Assembly (NCBI RefSeq): GCF_023206215.1
Contig: NZ_CP065801.1
Coordinates: 124,001-188,000, forward strand
DNA: 64,000 nucleotides
Direction of reading: 5' to 3'
DNA from: Butyrivibrio fibrisolvens
GTDB lineage: Bacteria > Bacillota > Clostridia > Lachnospirales > Lachnospiraceae
Below are positions 45,831-55,070 of this stretch, piece after piece. Made by a program: the position numbers and the translations under genes. Within the stretch, counting starts at the first letter, position 1. Each line of letters starts with the position of its first letter. Below the pieces are notes generated by a model that was not told where the DNA came from, made no database searches, and worked only from the letters and a program-made list of their open reading frames with translations.

Positions 45831-46925
45831 ATGAGTCATAAGCATAGACATAGAAAATATAAAAGATTTGGCCGCGAGGAACGAAAGACATTCCTCATAT
45901 TGATGATAGCTGCAGTAGTAATAGTACTTGGAGCAGGCGCCTATGGATATAAAAGTGCGATACGCGCAGATGAAAAGACAGTACGAAGAAGTGCAGAAGC
46001 ACAGAGCACTATGGACGCAGCTGCAAACGGGTCATCAATAAATGATTCGAATAAGGTAGCATCATCAACAGCGACTACGGCCATAATCGATAACTTCGAT
46101 GGAACCATAACTTATAAAGGAGTGAAGTACAAACCAAATACATCGATCGAGACAGTTCTGTTCCTGGGTATAGATGATTCTGACCAGACAAGGCAGGGAG
46201 CCGGAATCGATGAAGGCGGACGTTCCGATACCATGATCCTGTTCATAATCGATAAGGACAAAGAGCTCATAACTCCCCTTGAGATCAACAGAGATACCAT
46301 GGTAGGCGTTGATATATATAATAACGATGGAGAATTCCTCTACACAGGACAAGAGCAGATCACGATGCAGTATTCTTATGGACGCTCAGCCAGAGAAGCC
46401 TGCAACCTGACCAAGCAGAAAGTAGCCGACCTGCTTATGAGAACCCGTATCAATAACGTGGTATCTCTCACAATGGATGGTATCGAGCCATCTGTTGATG
46501 CAATAGGCGGTGTGACATTAAAGCTTCAATCAGATGAGACTGATCTTGATCCCATGTATACCGAAGGTGCAGTTATTACTCTAAATGGTAAAGATGCTTT
46601 CGACTTCGTCCACACAAGAGACGTGGAGACAAGAGGCAGTAACATGGACCGAATGTCCAGACAGACCCAGTTCATGCTGGCACTGTCCCAGACTGCAAGA
46701 CAGAAAGGAACCGGAGTAATAAACGTCATGGAAGAAGCTGCAGGCGATTATCTCTATGAAGATATGAGCGCTGATATTGCAGACTGCTTCGCAAAATATG
46801 CTGTAGCAGACACAGTCTACATGCTGCCCGGTGACAATGTCGAAGGAGTACTTCATGATGAGTTCTATGTAGACAATGAAGAACTCACCAAATTGATAAT
46901 ACAACTCTTCTATGTAGAGAACTGA
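45831..46925 (+). CDS. LytR-CpsA-Psr (LCP) family glycopolymer ligase
   Basis: A 364-residue LCP protein. It has one N-terminal helix (about 22-42) and then the extracellular LCP domain with ETVLFLGIDDSD, GRSDTMILF, EINRDTMV and later GGVTLKL and FVHTRDVETRGSNMDRMSRQ. The conserved Asp and Arg residues that hold pyrophosphate and lipid are present. It attaches polysaccharide from undecaprenyl phosphate to peptidoglycan, so it is a natural last step for this EPS locus. The start follows CATGAGGTTGAT. Confidence 0.92.
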   Translation: MSHKHRHRKYKRFGREERKTFLILMIAAVVIVLGAGAYGYKSAIRADEKTVRRSAEAQSTMDAAANGSSINDSNKVASSTATTAIIDNFDGTITYKGVKYKPNTSIETVLFLGIDDSDQTRQGAGIDEGGRSDTMILFIIDKDKELITPLEINRDTMVGVDIYNNDGEFLYTGQEQITMQYSYGRSAREACNLTKQKVADLLMRTRINNVVSLTMDGIEPSVDAIGGVTLKLQSDETDLDPMYTEGAVITLNGKDAFDFVHTRDVETRGSNMDRMSRQTQFMLALSQTARQKGTGVINVMEEAAGDYLYEDMSADIADCFAKYAVADTVYMLPGDNVEGVLHDEFYVDNEELTKLIIQLFYVEN

Positions 46926-46972
46926 CTCTTCATAGAATTAACAATAATTTAAGAAAAGATGAGGGATGAGTG

Positions 46973-47713
46973 ATGAAAAAGAGGATTTTAACAACAGCAG
47001 CTATGGTATTAGCAACATTGACATTTGCACTTGGAACAACAAGCGCACTTGCAGCAAGTAGAACAGACACAGCAGAAGTTCTCGGTGCTACAAGATCAAG
47101 AGAAGACGCAGGTGAAGCTGCAGTACTCGGAGCTGATAGGAAGCAGAATTCTGTTGAAGTTGCAACAGAAGAGATTAAAGATGAGAAAGTCGTTGCAGAC
47201 ATTGAAGATAAGACAATTCTTGCAGAGACTATTAATACAGTTATAGAAGCTGCAAATAAGGCTAATAATACAAATGGTAATAACGAAGAAGTAAAAACAG
47301 TTACAGCTGCAGATCTTGAAGTTCTTGTATCTGTAGATGTTACAGTACCTGAAGGAACAGTGGTTAGCGCTGAGAACCCTGTATATATCACATTTACAGT
47401 ACCCGGAATCACAACTGAGACTAAGATTCATGTAATGCACTACAATACAGCAATCGGTGTATGGGAAGAAGTTGCTTCAGAAGTAGGTAACGGATATGTA
47501 GTAGGTGAATTTACAAGCCTTTCACCAGTAGCAATTGTAGCAGAGAAGACATCTCTTAGCGCAGCTGCTAATACATCTAATAAAGGAACTGGAAGTAAGA
47601 CATCACCAAGAACAGGTGATAACCAGATCCTGTTCGTAGTAATCTTCGCAGTGATCGCAGTAGCATGCGTATCTGGTACATTTATCTCCCTTAGAAAAGA
47701 GAAAAAGAAGTAA
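46973..47713 (+). CDS. Sortase-anchored surface protein (SPRTG sorting signal)
   Basis: A 246-residue exported protein, ATG 46973 after GATGAGGGA. A signal peptide (residues 1-29) leads into an Asp/Glu/Thr-rich ectodomain with a small beta-sandwich. The C-terminus has the full sorting signal: SPRTG at 211-215, a hydrophobic helix and a Lys/Arg tail (RKEKKK). The SPxTG variant matches the (S/P)PxTG motif class known for C. difficile sortase B. The adjacent sortase makes this the obvious substrate. Role unknown; a wall-linked EPS scaffold is one option. Confidence 0.85.
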   Translation: MKKRILTTAAMVLATLTFALGTTSALAASRTDTAEVLGATRSREDAGEAAVLGADRKQNSVEVATEEIKDEKVVADIEDKTILAETINTVIEAANKANNTNGNNEEVKTVTAADLEVLVSVDVTVPEGTVVSAENPVYITFTVPGITTETKIHVMHYNTAIGVWEEVASEVGNGYVVGEFTSLSPVAIVAEKTSLSAAANTSNKGTGSKTSPRTGDNQILFVVIFAVIAVACVSGTFISLRKEKKK

Positions 47714-47725
47714 TAACTGATCATT

Positions 47726-47809
47726 ACCTAATTTTAGATGAAAGAGTCCTAAAGAACTATCACAGTTCGGGACTCGACCATCTAAAGAATGTATGCACTA
47801 GGTTTTTTT
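47726..47809 (+). terminator. Multi-stem structured terminator between surface protein and CpsD
   Basis: Four nested stems form one long folded arm: ACCTA/TAGGT (47726-47730, 47799-47803), TTAGATG/CATCTAA (47734-47740, 47779-47785), GAGTCC/GGACTC (47744-47749, 47770-47775) and GAACT/AGTTC (47754-47758, 47764-47768). A seven-T run follows at 47803-47809. This is more elaborate than a simple terminator and could be an attenuator controlling the downstream kinase and glycosyltransferase genes. Confidence 0.8.
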
Positions 47810-47872
47810 AATGGGAAAATAGCTAGTGTTTAATTAAAGTCGGCCTAAAATAGGCAGAAAATCGGAGTCGCC

Positions 47873-48583
47873 ATGATAGATATTGAATTAGAAACCAAGA
47901 AGCTACCCTTTGGAATGACAGAAGAAGTTAAGAACCTTAGAACCAGTATAGCATTTGCAGGAGATGGCATTAAATCAGTTCTCTTCACAAGTACTATGAC
48001 CAATGAAGGCAAGAGTACAATCACTATCGAAGCTGCAAAGTCATTTGCAGAGCTTGGTAAGAAAGTAGTGCTTGTAGATACCGACCTTCGAAAGTCAATC
48101 CTTAAGATGAAGCTCGTATCAGGCAAGATGAAATACGGTCTGACTCATTATCTGTCTGGACAGTGTGAAGTAGATGACATCATCTATCATAATACTGCAG
48201 AAGGCTTCGATAACATGTACATAGTACCTACAGGGCCTGCAACAAAGGCTCCTACAGAGCTTCTGTCAACAGATAAGCTTGGCAAGCTCCTTGATGATCT
48301 TAGGAAAGATTATGACATGGTTATAATTGATACTCCTCCAGTAGGAACAGTAATAGATGCAGCTATTATAGCGCCACATACTGATGGAGCAGTATTCATT
48401 GTAGAAGCTGGCAAAGTTAACTTTAAAACTGTACAGAAAGCTATTGAGAAGTTTGAAGCATCAGGCTGTAAGGTACTTGGAGTTGCTCTTAATAAAGTTG
48501 ATAAGAGTAAAAATAGTTACGGTTATTATAAGTATGGAAAAGAATATGGGTATGGTTACGTATATGGTGAACAAAACTCATAG
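47873..48583 (+). CDS. CpsD/CapB-type tyrosine kinase
   Basis: A 236-residue BY-kinase. The P-loop is TSTMTNEGKSTIT near residue 42, Walker A' is VVLVDTDLRKS and Walker B is MVIIDTPPVGT. The C-terminus ends in a Tyr cluster (SYGYYKYGKEYGYGYVYG) with about seven tyrosines, the usual autophosphorylation tail. It pairs with CpsC (44060) to control EPS length and export. It lies behind the structured terminator, so it may be expressed separately from the first four genes. Confidence 0.92.
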   Translation: MIDIELETKKLPFGMTEEVKNLRTSIAFAGDGIKSVLFTSTMTNEGKSTITIEAAKSFAELGKKVVLVDTDLRKSILKMKLVSGKMKYGLTHYLSGQCEVDDIIYHNTAEGFDNMYIVPTGPATKAPTELLSTDKLGKLLDDLRKDYDMVIIDTPPVGTVIDAAIIAPHTDGAVFIVEAGKVNFKTVQKAIEKFEASGCKVLGVALNKVDKSKNSYGYYKYGKEYGYGYVYGEQNS

Positions 48584-48645
48584 GTCAATTATTATAACTG
48601 AAAGATTGTTAGTAGGGTAGAGTTGCATAGCAGGGAGATACAGGA

Positions 48646-49917
48646 ATGAGGGGAAACGGTGTGATCATGACAGAGTCAATAGTAGAAAAAGTCGTTTCTA
48701 ATCCAATCAATCAAGAAATAAGTGATAAGCTTTTTGAAAACGATCGTAGATTCGACCTTGTATTTAACAATGCTTCTTCAAAACCAAAGCTTTTATATGT
48801 AGTAGAAGCAATGGGAGGGGGCGTTTTTACGTATATTGTTGAACTGGTAAATAGTCTTGTAAATGATTTCGATATTTATATTGCTTATGGTATAAGGAAT
48901 CAAACTCCTGATAATTATAAAGAATACTTTGATTCTAGAGTTAAAATGATCTTTATAAAAAATTTTACTAGATCAATAAATTTGAATAAGGATATACAAT
49001 CATATTTTGAAATAAGGGAAATAGCTAAACAAATTAAGCCAGATATAGTTCATCTGCATTCGTCTAAAGCTGGCGTTATAGGACGATTTTTGTTTAACTT
49101 TTCTGATATACCAGTTTTTTATACTCCACATGGATATAGTTTTTTGATGCAGGATCGTTCAAAGGTCAAATGTTTTATATATAAAACGATAGAGAGATTT
49201 TGTGCGAAGTGTAATTGTACAACTGTTAGTTGCAGTTATGGAGAGTATGAAGAGACTTTAAAATTAACTAAGCGTGCAGTAGATATAGACAATGGAATAG
49301 ATATCAATGGTTTTAATGAATTAGTCTCGCAGGCAAAAAATATAAGTTCATTTGAATCGCATGATAAGCAATTAAAAGTGTTTACACTTGGTAGAGTTAA
49401 TTATCAAAAGAATCCGGAACTGTTTAATGAAATAGCGACCAGATTGCCTGATGTCAAATTTGTATGGATAGGTGATGGACCTTTGATAAATCTTCTAACT
49501 GCTCCAAATATTGAAGTAACTGGTTGGAAAAACAGAGAAGAAGCACTTGCGATATCAATGTCATGTGACATCTTTATATTAACATCTTTATGGGAAGGAC
49601 TTCCACTTTCATTATTAGAAGCGATGTACATGAAAAAACCTGTTGTCGTAAGCAACGTTATAGGAAATCGTGATGTTGTTAAGAATAAAGAAAATGGATA
49701 TGTATGCGATAAAGTAGAAGATTATGTTTCTGCAATAAGCGACGTTGCACATCATAAAGAATATGCTAGAAATGCATATTATGATGTTATTGGACACTAT
49801 AACATCGTAAATATGACACAGAAATATATATCTTTATATAAGGAAGCTTTAAAAAGCGGAGAGAAAGTCTTTATTAAGAAGGTTGAAAAATATAATCAAT
49901 TAGTAAAGTGTTCATGA
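48646..49917 (+). CDS. GT4-family glycosyltransferase
   Basis: A 423-residue GT-B-fold enzyme of the GT4 type. The opening segment is KPKLLYVVEAMGGGVFTYIV, the acceptor side contains IVHLHSSKAGVIGRF and YTPHG, and the donor side has FTLGRVNYQKNP and the signature SLWEGLPLSLLEAMYMKKPVV. It adds a sugar to the lipid-linked EPS unit; the sugar is unknown. Start ATG 48646 has GGGAG eight bases upstream. Terminator at 49959. Confidence 0.9.
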   Translation: MRGNGVIMTESIVEKVVSNPINQEISDKLFENDRRFDLVFNNASSKPKLLYVVEAMGGGVFTYIVELVNSLVNDFDIYIAYGIRNQTPDNYKEYFDSRVKMIFIKNFTRSINLNKDIQSYFEIREIAKQIKPDIVHLHSSKAGVIGRFLFNFSDIPVFYTPHGYSFLMQDRSKVKCFIYKTIERFCAKCNCTTVSCSYGEYEETLKLTKRAVDIDNGIDINGFNELVSQAKNISSFESHDKQLKVFTLGRVNYQKNPELFNEIATRLPDVKFVWIGDGPLINLLTAPNIEVTGWKNREEALAISMSCDIFILTSLWEGLPLSLLEAMYMKKPVVVSNVIGNRDVVKNKENGYVCDKVEDYVSAISDVAHHKEYARNAYYDVIGHYNIVNMTQKYISLYKEALKSGEKVFIKKVEKYNQLVKCS

Positions 49918-49958
49918 AATGTTCTTTATAAAGAAAAAATAAGTATTGGAAATAGTTT

Positions 49959-49990
49959 AAATGTTGCTGTAAAAAAGCAGCAACATTTTT
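49959..49990 (+). terminator. Intrinsic terminator inside the EPS cluster
   Basis: Eleven-bp stem AAATGTTGCTG (49959-49969) / CAGCAACATTT (49978-49988) with T-run to 49990, directly before the pyruvyltransferase gene. It splits the cluster into at least two transcription units unless antiterminated. Confidence 0.88.
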
Positions 49991-50033
49991 ATTGAAAGTA
50001 AATGTTCATAATAAGTATCGGAGATTATTGATT

Positions 50034-51206
50034 TTGAAAAAGGTTGCAATTGTATCGTGTTATTTTCAACATAATTATGGCAGTATGCTTCAAGCATTGG
50101 CTACACAGATGGCACTAAAAAAATTAAATATAGATAATGAAACTATAAATATTGAAGGTTTTAGAAGTGAGATAAAAAAATCTAAAATAAAATATTTTGC
50201 TAGAGCCGCTGTTACTTCAGATATATTACTTTCTAAAAAAGGAATGGTAAAGAATGTCCTTAGAAGAAAGATTATTAAGGATGATTATTCAGTTAATAGC
50301 AAAAAGCGTTCGGAAAGGTTCGATGATTTTTATAAGAGGTATTTTAACTTATCTAAAAGATATAACTCAATCAAAGAATTATCCTCTGCTTGTCAGAATG
50401 CATATACTGATGTACTTGTTGGAAGCGATCAATTGTGGCTGCCTGCGAATATAGCAGCGAATTATTATACTCTTAGCTTTGTTCCCAAAAATGTTAATAG
50501 TATTGCATATGCTACTAGCTTTGGACAGTCTACATTACCAAGTGATTCATCAAAAAAAGCATCTGTTTTTTTGAAAGATATAAAAAACATAGGTGTAAGA
50601 GAAGAATCTGGTCAGAAATTAATAAAAGATCTAACGGGAAGAGATGTCCCAGTAGTATGTGACCCTACTATTTTATTTTCTGGTAAGGAGTGGATGGATA
50701 TTCAGAAAAAGGAACCAATAATAGAAGAGCCATATATTTTATGCTATTTTCTTGGAAATAATCCTCCACATAGAGAGTTTGCCAAAAGGCTTAGAGATGT
50801 AACAGGATGTAAGATAGTCGCGCTTGTCAATTTAGATGAATACGTAAAAAGTGATAATGATTATGCTGACTTTACGCCTTATGATATCGATCCGGCAGAC
50901 TTTTTGAATCTAATCAGAAATTCTTCTTATGTTTGCACAGATTCATTTCATTGTACAGTATTTTCGATTTTGTATAATAAGAAGTTTTTTACATTTAGAA
51001 GGTATACTAGAAAGACTAAAACATCTACTAATAGTCGAATTGATACCCTATTAAAAATGGCAGGTTTAAATAATAGACTATTCAACGGTGATGAAGATGT
51101 AAAAAAACTCATCAATCAGAACATAGATTTTGAGAGGGCTAATAAAAGACTGCAGGTAGAAAGAGAAAAGGGATACCAATTTATTAGGGCAGCGCTGAAT
51201 GTTTGA
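50034..51206 (+). CDS. Polysaccharide pyruvyltransferase family protein
   Basis: A 390-residue WcaK-type pyruvyltransferase. I start at TTG 50034 (MKKVAIVSCYF; GGAG ten bases before), though TTG 50028 is also possible. The early HNYGSMLQALAT, the central DVLVGSDQLWLP, and the late YVCTDSFHCTVFSILYNK (conserved Asp, His) are typical. The family ketalises pyruvate onto EPS sugars, adding negative charge. It stands next to the FrhB-like gene, a pairing seen repeatedly in Firmicute EPS clusters. Confidence 0.85.
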   Translation: MKKVAIVSCYFQHNYGSMLQALATQMALKKLNIDNETINIEGFRSEIKKSKIKYFARAAVTSDILLSKKGMVKNVLRRKIIKDDYSVNSKKRSERFDDFYKRYFNLSKRYNSIKELSSACQNAYTDVLVGSDQLWLPANIAANYYTLSFVPKNVNSIAYATSFGQSTLPSDSSKKASVFLKDIKNIGVREESGQKLIKDLTGRDVPVVCDPTILFSGKEWMDIQKKEPIIEEPYILCYFLGNNPPHREFAKRLRDVTGCKIVALVNLDEYVKSDNDYADFTPYDIDPADFLNLIRNSSYVCTDSFHCTVFSILYNKKFFTFRRYTRKTKTSTNSRIDTLLKMAGLNNRLFNGDEDVKKLINQNIDFERANKRLQVEREKGYQFIRAALNV

Positions 51207-51267
51207 TGAATAAAGCTCCAGCAAGCATTATTTGTGTTTAATAAGCGTTGAGATAAAGAGGATTTAT

Positions 51268-52464
51268 ATGATTAGTATTAAAGATAAAAAGCAATGTTGT
51301 GGATGTAGTGCCTGCATGAATGCTTGCCCTATAAATTGCATTTCAATGGTGGAGGATGAAGAAGGTTTCAGATATCCTCATGTAGACACTGCAAAATGCA
51401 TAAATTGTGGTAAATGCGAACGTGTATGTCCTATTTTAAATGTTAAACCTGGAGAGAAATTTGAACAAAAAGCATTTCTTATCAGAAACATGGATGAGCA
51501 AATCCTTAAGGAATCTACATCAGGAGGTGCATTTACAGCAATAGCTAAAGAGGTTATTGATGCCGGTGGAGTTGTCTTCGGTGCAGCATTTGATGATCAA
51601 TTTGAAGTACATCATACTTATGTTGAAAAATATGAAGACTTGAGAATCTTTAGAAACAGTAAGTATGTACAAAGTAATATTGAATCAACTTATAAAGAAG
51701 CGAAGGCATTTCTTGATGCTGGTAGACAGGTGTTATATAGTGGAACACCTTGTCAGATAGAAGGATTCTGGCATTTTCTTGGTAAAGAATACGATAATCT
51801 GATATTATTGGATATTGTTTGTCATGCAGTACCTTCTCCACTTGTTTGGAGAAAATATAAGGAACATGGAATAAAAGAGAATCATAGCAATATTGTTGGT
51901 GCTGCATTTAGAGATAAGACTAAATATGGATATCAATATTCTCAAATTAGTTTGAAATATAGTAGCGGAGAATCAAAGTTTGCGGGTGTTGAATCAGATC
52001 CTTATCTAAGAGCCTTTTTTTCTGATTTGAGTGATAGACCATCATGTTACGATTGCAAATTCAAAAAAAGATATCGTGTAAGTGATATCACAATATGGGA
52101 TTGTTTTGATGTATATTTACTTGATAAATCTTTTGATGATAATAAAGGTGTAACAAGGGCTCTCGTTCATACAGAAAAAGGTCAAAAGATAATAGAGAAC
52201 CTTTATAATTGTAGAGTCAGAGAAATCATGGCAGATGATGCAGTAAAAAAAGTTAATGAACTTGTTCATTCAATAAAAGAGAACACAAGAAGGAGTGAGT
52301 TCTTTGAAGACTTAAATAATAAACAGTATTATGAAGTAATTGATAAATGGTTTCCGGATTCAATTAAAGTGAAAACTGAACGATTTATAAGAGTAAGTTT
52401 TGAGTGGCTTGGTATATACCGGCCTGCGAAGAGATTTGTTAGGAAAGTTTTGGGCAAAGAGTAA
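51268..52464 (+). CDS. FrhB-like Fe-S protein (coenzyme F420 hydrogenase beta family)
   Basis: A 398-residue protein. The ATG at 51268 follows GAGGATTTAT. Two ferredoxin-type 4Fe-4S motifs open it (CCGCSACMNACP and CINCGKCERVCP). The FrhB N and C domains follow, with GTPCQIEGF and further Cys near residues 255-260. Relatives in EPS loci sit beside pyruvyltransferases and are thought to support polysaccharide modification by an unknown redox step. Real F420 use is unlikely in this lineage, so the name reflects fold only. Confidence 0.85.
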   Translation: MISIKDKKQCCGCSACMNACPINCISMVEDEEGFRYPHVDTAKCINCGKCERVCPILNVKPGEKFEQKAFLIRNMDEQILKESTSGGAFTAIAKEVIDAGGVVFGAAFDDQFEVHHTYVEKYEDLRIFRNSKYVQSNIESTYKEAKAFLDAGRQVLYSGTPCQIEGFWHFLGKEYDNLILLDIVCHAVPSPLVWRKYKEHGIKENHSNIVGAAFRDKTKYGYQYSQISLKYSSGESKFAGVESDPYLRAFFSDLSDRPSCYDCKFKKRYRVSDITIWDCFDVYLLDKSFDDNKGVTRALVHTEKGQKIIENLYNCRVREIMADDAVKKVNELVHSIKENTRRSEFFEDLNNKQYYEVIDKWFPDSIKVKTERFIRVSFEWLGIYRPAKRFVRKVLGKE

Positions 52465-52489
52465 TCTTGGAATTGCCAGAGGTGATGTT

Positions 52490-53524
52490 ATGACAAATAA
52501 ATGTGTGAGTATAGTAGTACCAATCTATAAAGTCCCTGAAAAATATCTAAGAAAGTGTATAGAATCTATTCAAAGTCAAACATTGAAAGATATTCAGATT
52601 TTGCTTGTTGACGATGGATCACCTGATAATTGTGGCGATATTTGCGAAGAGTATGCATCTAATGATAGCAGAATAATACTAATACATAAAGACAATGGTG
52701 GTTTATCTTCGGCTAGAAATGCAGGCCAGAGAGCAGCGACAGGCGAATATTTAATGTTTGTTGATGGGGATGATTGGATAGAACCTGATATGTGTGAAAA
52801 ACTATATTCTATTGCCCAAAACACAAATGTTGAACTTGTAATGTGTGGAATGTATAGAGATTATGCTTCTTCAAGTGATATTTACAAGATAGGCTTAGAG
52901 GACAAGAAAATTTATTTAGGCGATGAATGTAAAAAACTACAAGAAAAATTATTTGAATACAATTGTAATATTGCAGTGGTTTACTCAAAGCTCATTAAAA
53001 AATCACTTTTAGATGACAATAATATATATCATGATGAAAAATTAAAACAAGGAGCTGAGGGTCTTGAATTTAATTTGAGACTTTTTGATAAATTAAATTG
53101 TGCTACATTTACTAAAGAATCATATTATCACTATATTTATAATGAAAATTCCATATCATCTACATCTACTGATTTAAACAATGAACTAGTAGTAAGATGT
53201 TACAGTAAAATACTTGAATTAATCAATAGTAGTGATAATTCTAAGAATCTTATCCCAAAGTTTTATAACAGATTCATTTATGTAATTGTTACTACTGCTA
53301 TCAGTGGATATTTTAATCCAAATAATACGGATAATCATAAAGAACGCGTAAGAAAATTTACTAACTATTTACGAAAACCGTTGGTTGAGAGAACAATTAA
53401 TTCTGCTGATTTAAGTAATGTTAATAAGCAAAGAAAACTAATACTATGGCTAATCAAAAATAGATTTTTCTTGGGCTTAGAAATACTTGGATATATAAGA
53501 ATATGGCAGAAAAAGCATAAGTGA
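52490..53524 (+). CDS. GT2-family glycosyltransferase
   Basis: A 344-residue GT-A enzyme, ATG 52490 after GAGGTGATGTT. It opens VSIVVPIYKVPEKYLRKCIE, with the nucleotide-sugar site QTLKDIQILLVDDGSPDN and the DxD-type LMFVDGDDWIEPD. A C-terminal region with membrane-proximal basic residues follows. It transfers one sugar in EPS unit assembly. It overlaps the 3' end of no other gene after start correction. Confidence 0.9.
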   Translation: MTNKCVSIVVPIYKVPEKYLRKCIESIQSQTLKDIQILLVDDGSPDNCGDICEEYASNDSRIILIHKDNGGLSSARNAGQRAATGEYLMFVDGDDWIEPDMCEKLYSIAQNTNVELVMCGMYRDYASSSDIYKIGLEDKKIYLGDECKKLQEKLFEYNCNIAVVYSKLIKKSLLDDNNIYHDEKLKQGAEGLEFNLRLFDKLNCATFTKESYYHYIYNENSISSTSTDLNNELVVRCYSKILELINSSDNSKNLIPKFYNRFIYVIVTTAISGYFNPNNTDNHKERVRKFTNYLRKPLVERTINSADLSNVNKQRKLILWLIKNRFFLGLEILGYIRIWQKKHK

Positions 53525-53572
53525 ATCCGGAGAAAAAGTAATGGTTAGAGAAGATATATTGGTTTTAGCTGA

Positions 53573-54115
53573 CAACATAGGAAAATAATAGTAGAAAATA
53601 AACTGATGTTTCCTGCAGATTTAAAAATAGGTGAAGATGCTTGTTTTAATATTGATTATTGTAAATGTTCAGATAAAAAACTATTTATTGATGAATATTT
53701 GAATTACTATAGAATACTTTCAGACTCGGCTAATCGTTCGTTTAGTAAAGATATTCTAGTAACTAGATTATCTTTACTTCAAGCATATTTAGATAGATTT
53801 AAGGATCAAAAAGACACAATTGAGTTTGGGACTTGTTACTTAAGAGAAGTGTTAAGTTGCGTATATAATTGTCTTTATAAAGATATTTCGAATTTGTTTA
53901 GTGGTGAATCTATAAGGTATAAGAATAAGAAATTAAATGAGTTAATAAATTCAGAATTGATATGTCAAGCCTTTAATATTAATTTCGACAATGATTTTTT
54001 TACAGTGGTCGAAAAAATAAAGATATATTTAATTAGAAACAAACGGAAAAATTTATTGTATTTATTTGGAATTTTGGTGTTCGCAAAGATCAGTATTAGT
54101 CGGCAAATAGCTTAA
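53573..54115 (+). pseudogene. Truncated GT2 glycosyltransferase remnant
   Basis: An open frame from 53573 (first ATG 53606) encodes only the C-terminal half of a GT2 enzyme. ENKLMFPADLKIGEDACFN matches the family's GED region that normally lies after about 150 residues of catalytic domain. The DxD domain is absent, and the 80 bp upstream contain no trace of it. Catalysis is not expected. It may have been left by recombination between paralogous GT2 genes, the upstream gene at 52490 being one source. Confidence 0.75.
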
Positions 54116-54151
54116 TATGTTTGCCATTAAAGTTATGAAAGAGGGATTGTG

Positions 54152-55060
54152 ATGATATATGTAGATATGAGAGGTAATTTAGGAAATCAATTATTTGATT
54201 ATGCATTGGCTAGGGCGATTAGCGAAAAAACTGGCGATAACATATGTTTGAATACATATTATTTGCATAAGTATAAACCTCAATATACTTTTAATTTAGA
54301 GTATTTCAATCTTCCAGACAATGTTGAGATTGTAGATGACATGAAATTCCCATTTGGAGCAAATAGCTTTTCTTTGTTTTCCAAAATAGCTAGGAAAGTA
54401 GCTCCAAATATTTATTTTTCCCTTTTTAGTAAATTTGGAATATATGTGTGGTTAAGACCGGAATACAAAAAAATAGATATAGCAAATACAAAAAACCATT
54501 ATGTGGTTGGATACTGGCAGAGTCCCAAATATTTGAATGGTATTGAAGATATATTAAGAAAAGAAATTGTTCCTAATAAAAAAACATTTGAGGATAATAA
54601 AGATGTGATTGAAAGGAATAAAGATTTATTTAATATAATACAGAAAACTGAGTCTGTTTGTATATCTATTCGTAGAGGTGATTATATCTCTGATGAAAAG
54701 AATAGGAAAAATTTTTATATTTGTGATGAAAAATATTTTAAAGAAGCCATGGAAAGAATAAACGCTGATGTACCAAATGCTGTTTTTATAATGTTTTCTG
54801 ATGATATTGAATGGGTAAAAAATAATATAGATGTAGGTAATACACAAACTTATTATGAGTCGGGTAAAGATCCAGTATGGGAGAAACTTAGATTAATGTC
54901 ATCGTGCAAACATTTTATTCTGTCAAATAGTACCTTTAGCTGGTGGGCTGAGTATCTTTCACAAAATAGTAATAAAATAGTGTATGCACCAGACAGGTGG
55001 TTTCCTACCAAACAAGTATCTGATTTGTATGAGAGCTATTGGAAGAAGATTTTAGTATAA
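54152..55060 (+). CDS. GT11-family alpha-1,2-fucosyltransferase-like enzyme
   Basis: A 302-residue GT11-like protein. It starts IYVDMRGNLGNQLFDYALAR, with the GDP-fucose motif SIRRGDY near residue 175, and ends with the family block FILSNSTFSWWAEYLSQN. ATG 54152 follows GAGGG. Known members add fucose or related 6-deoxyhexose in alpha-1,2 linkage. Fucose or another donor cannot be settled from sequence. No GDP-fucose synthesis genes lie in the window. Confidence 0.88.
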   Translation: MIYVDMRGNLGNQLFDYALARAISEKTGDNICLNTYYLHKYKPQYTFNLEYFNLPDNVEIVDDMKFPFGANSFSLFSKIARKVAPNIYFSLFSKFGIYVWLRPEYKKIDIANTKNHYVVGYWQSPKYLNGIEDILRKEIVPNKKTFEDNKDVIERNKDLFNIIQKTESVCISIRRGDYISDEKNRKNFYICDEKYFKEAMERINADVPNAVFIMFSDDIEWVKNNIDVGNTQTYYESGKDPVWEKLRLMSSCKHFILSNSTFSWWAEYLSQNSNKIVYAPDRWFPTKQVSDLYESYWKKILV

Positions 55061-55070
55061 GGGAAGCGCT

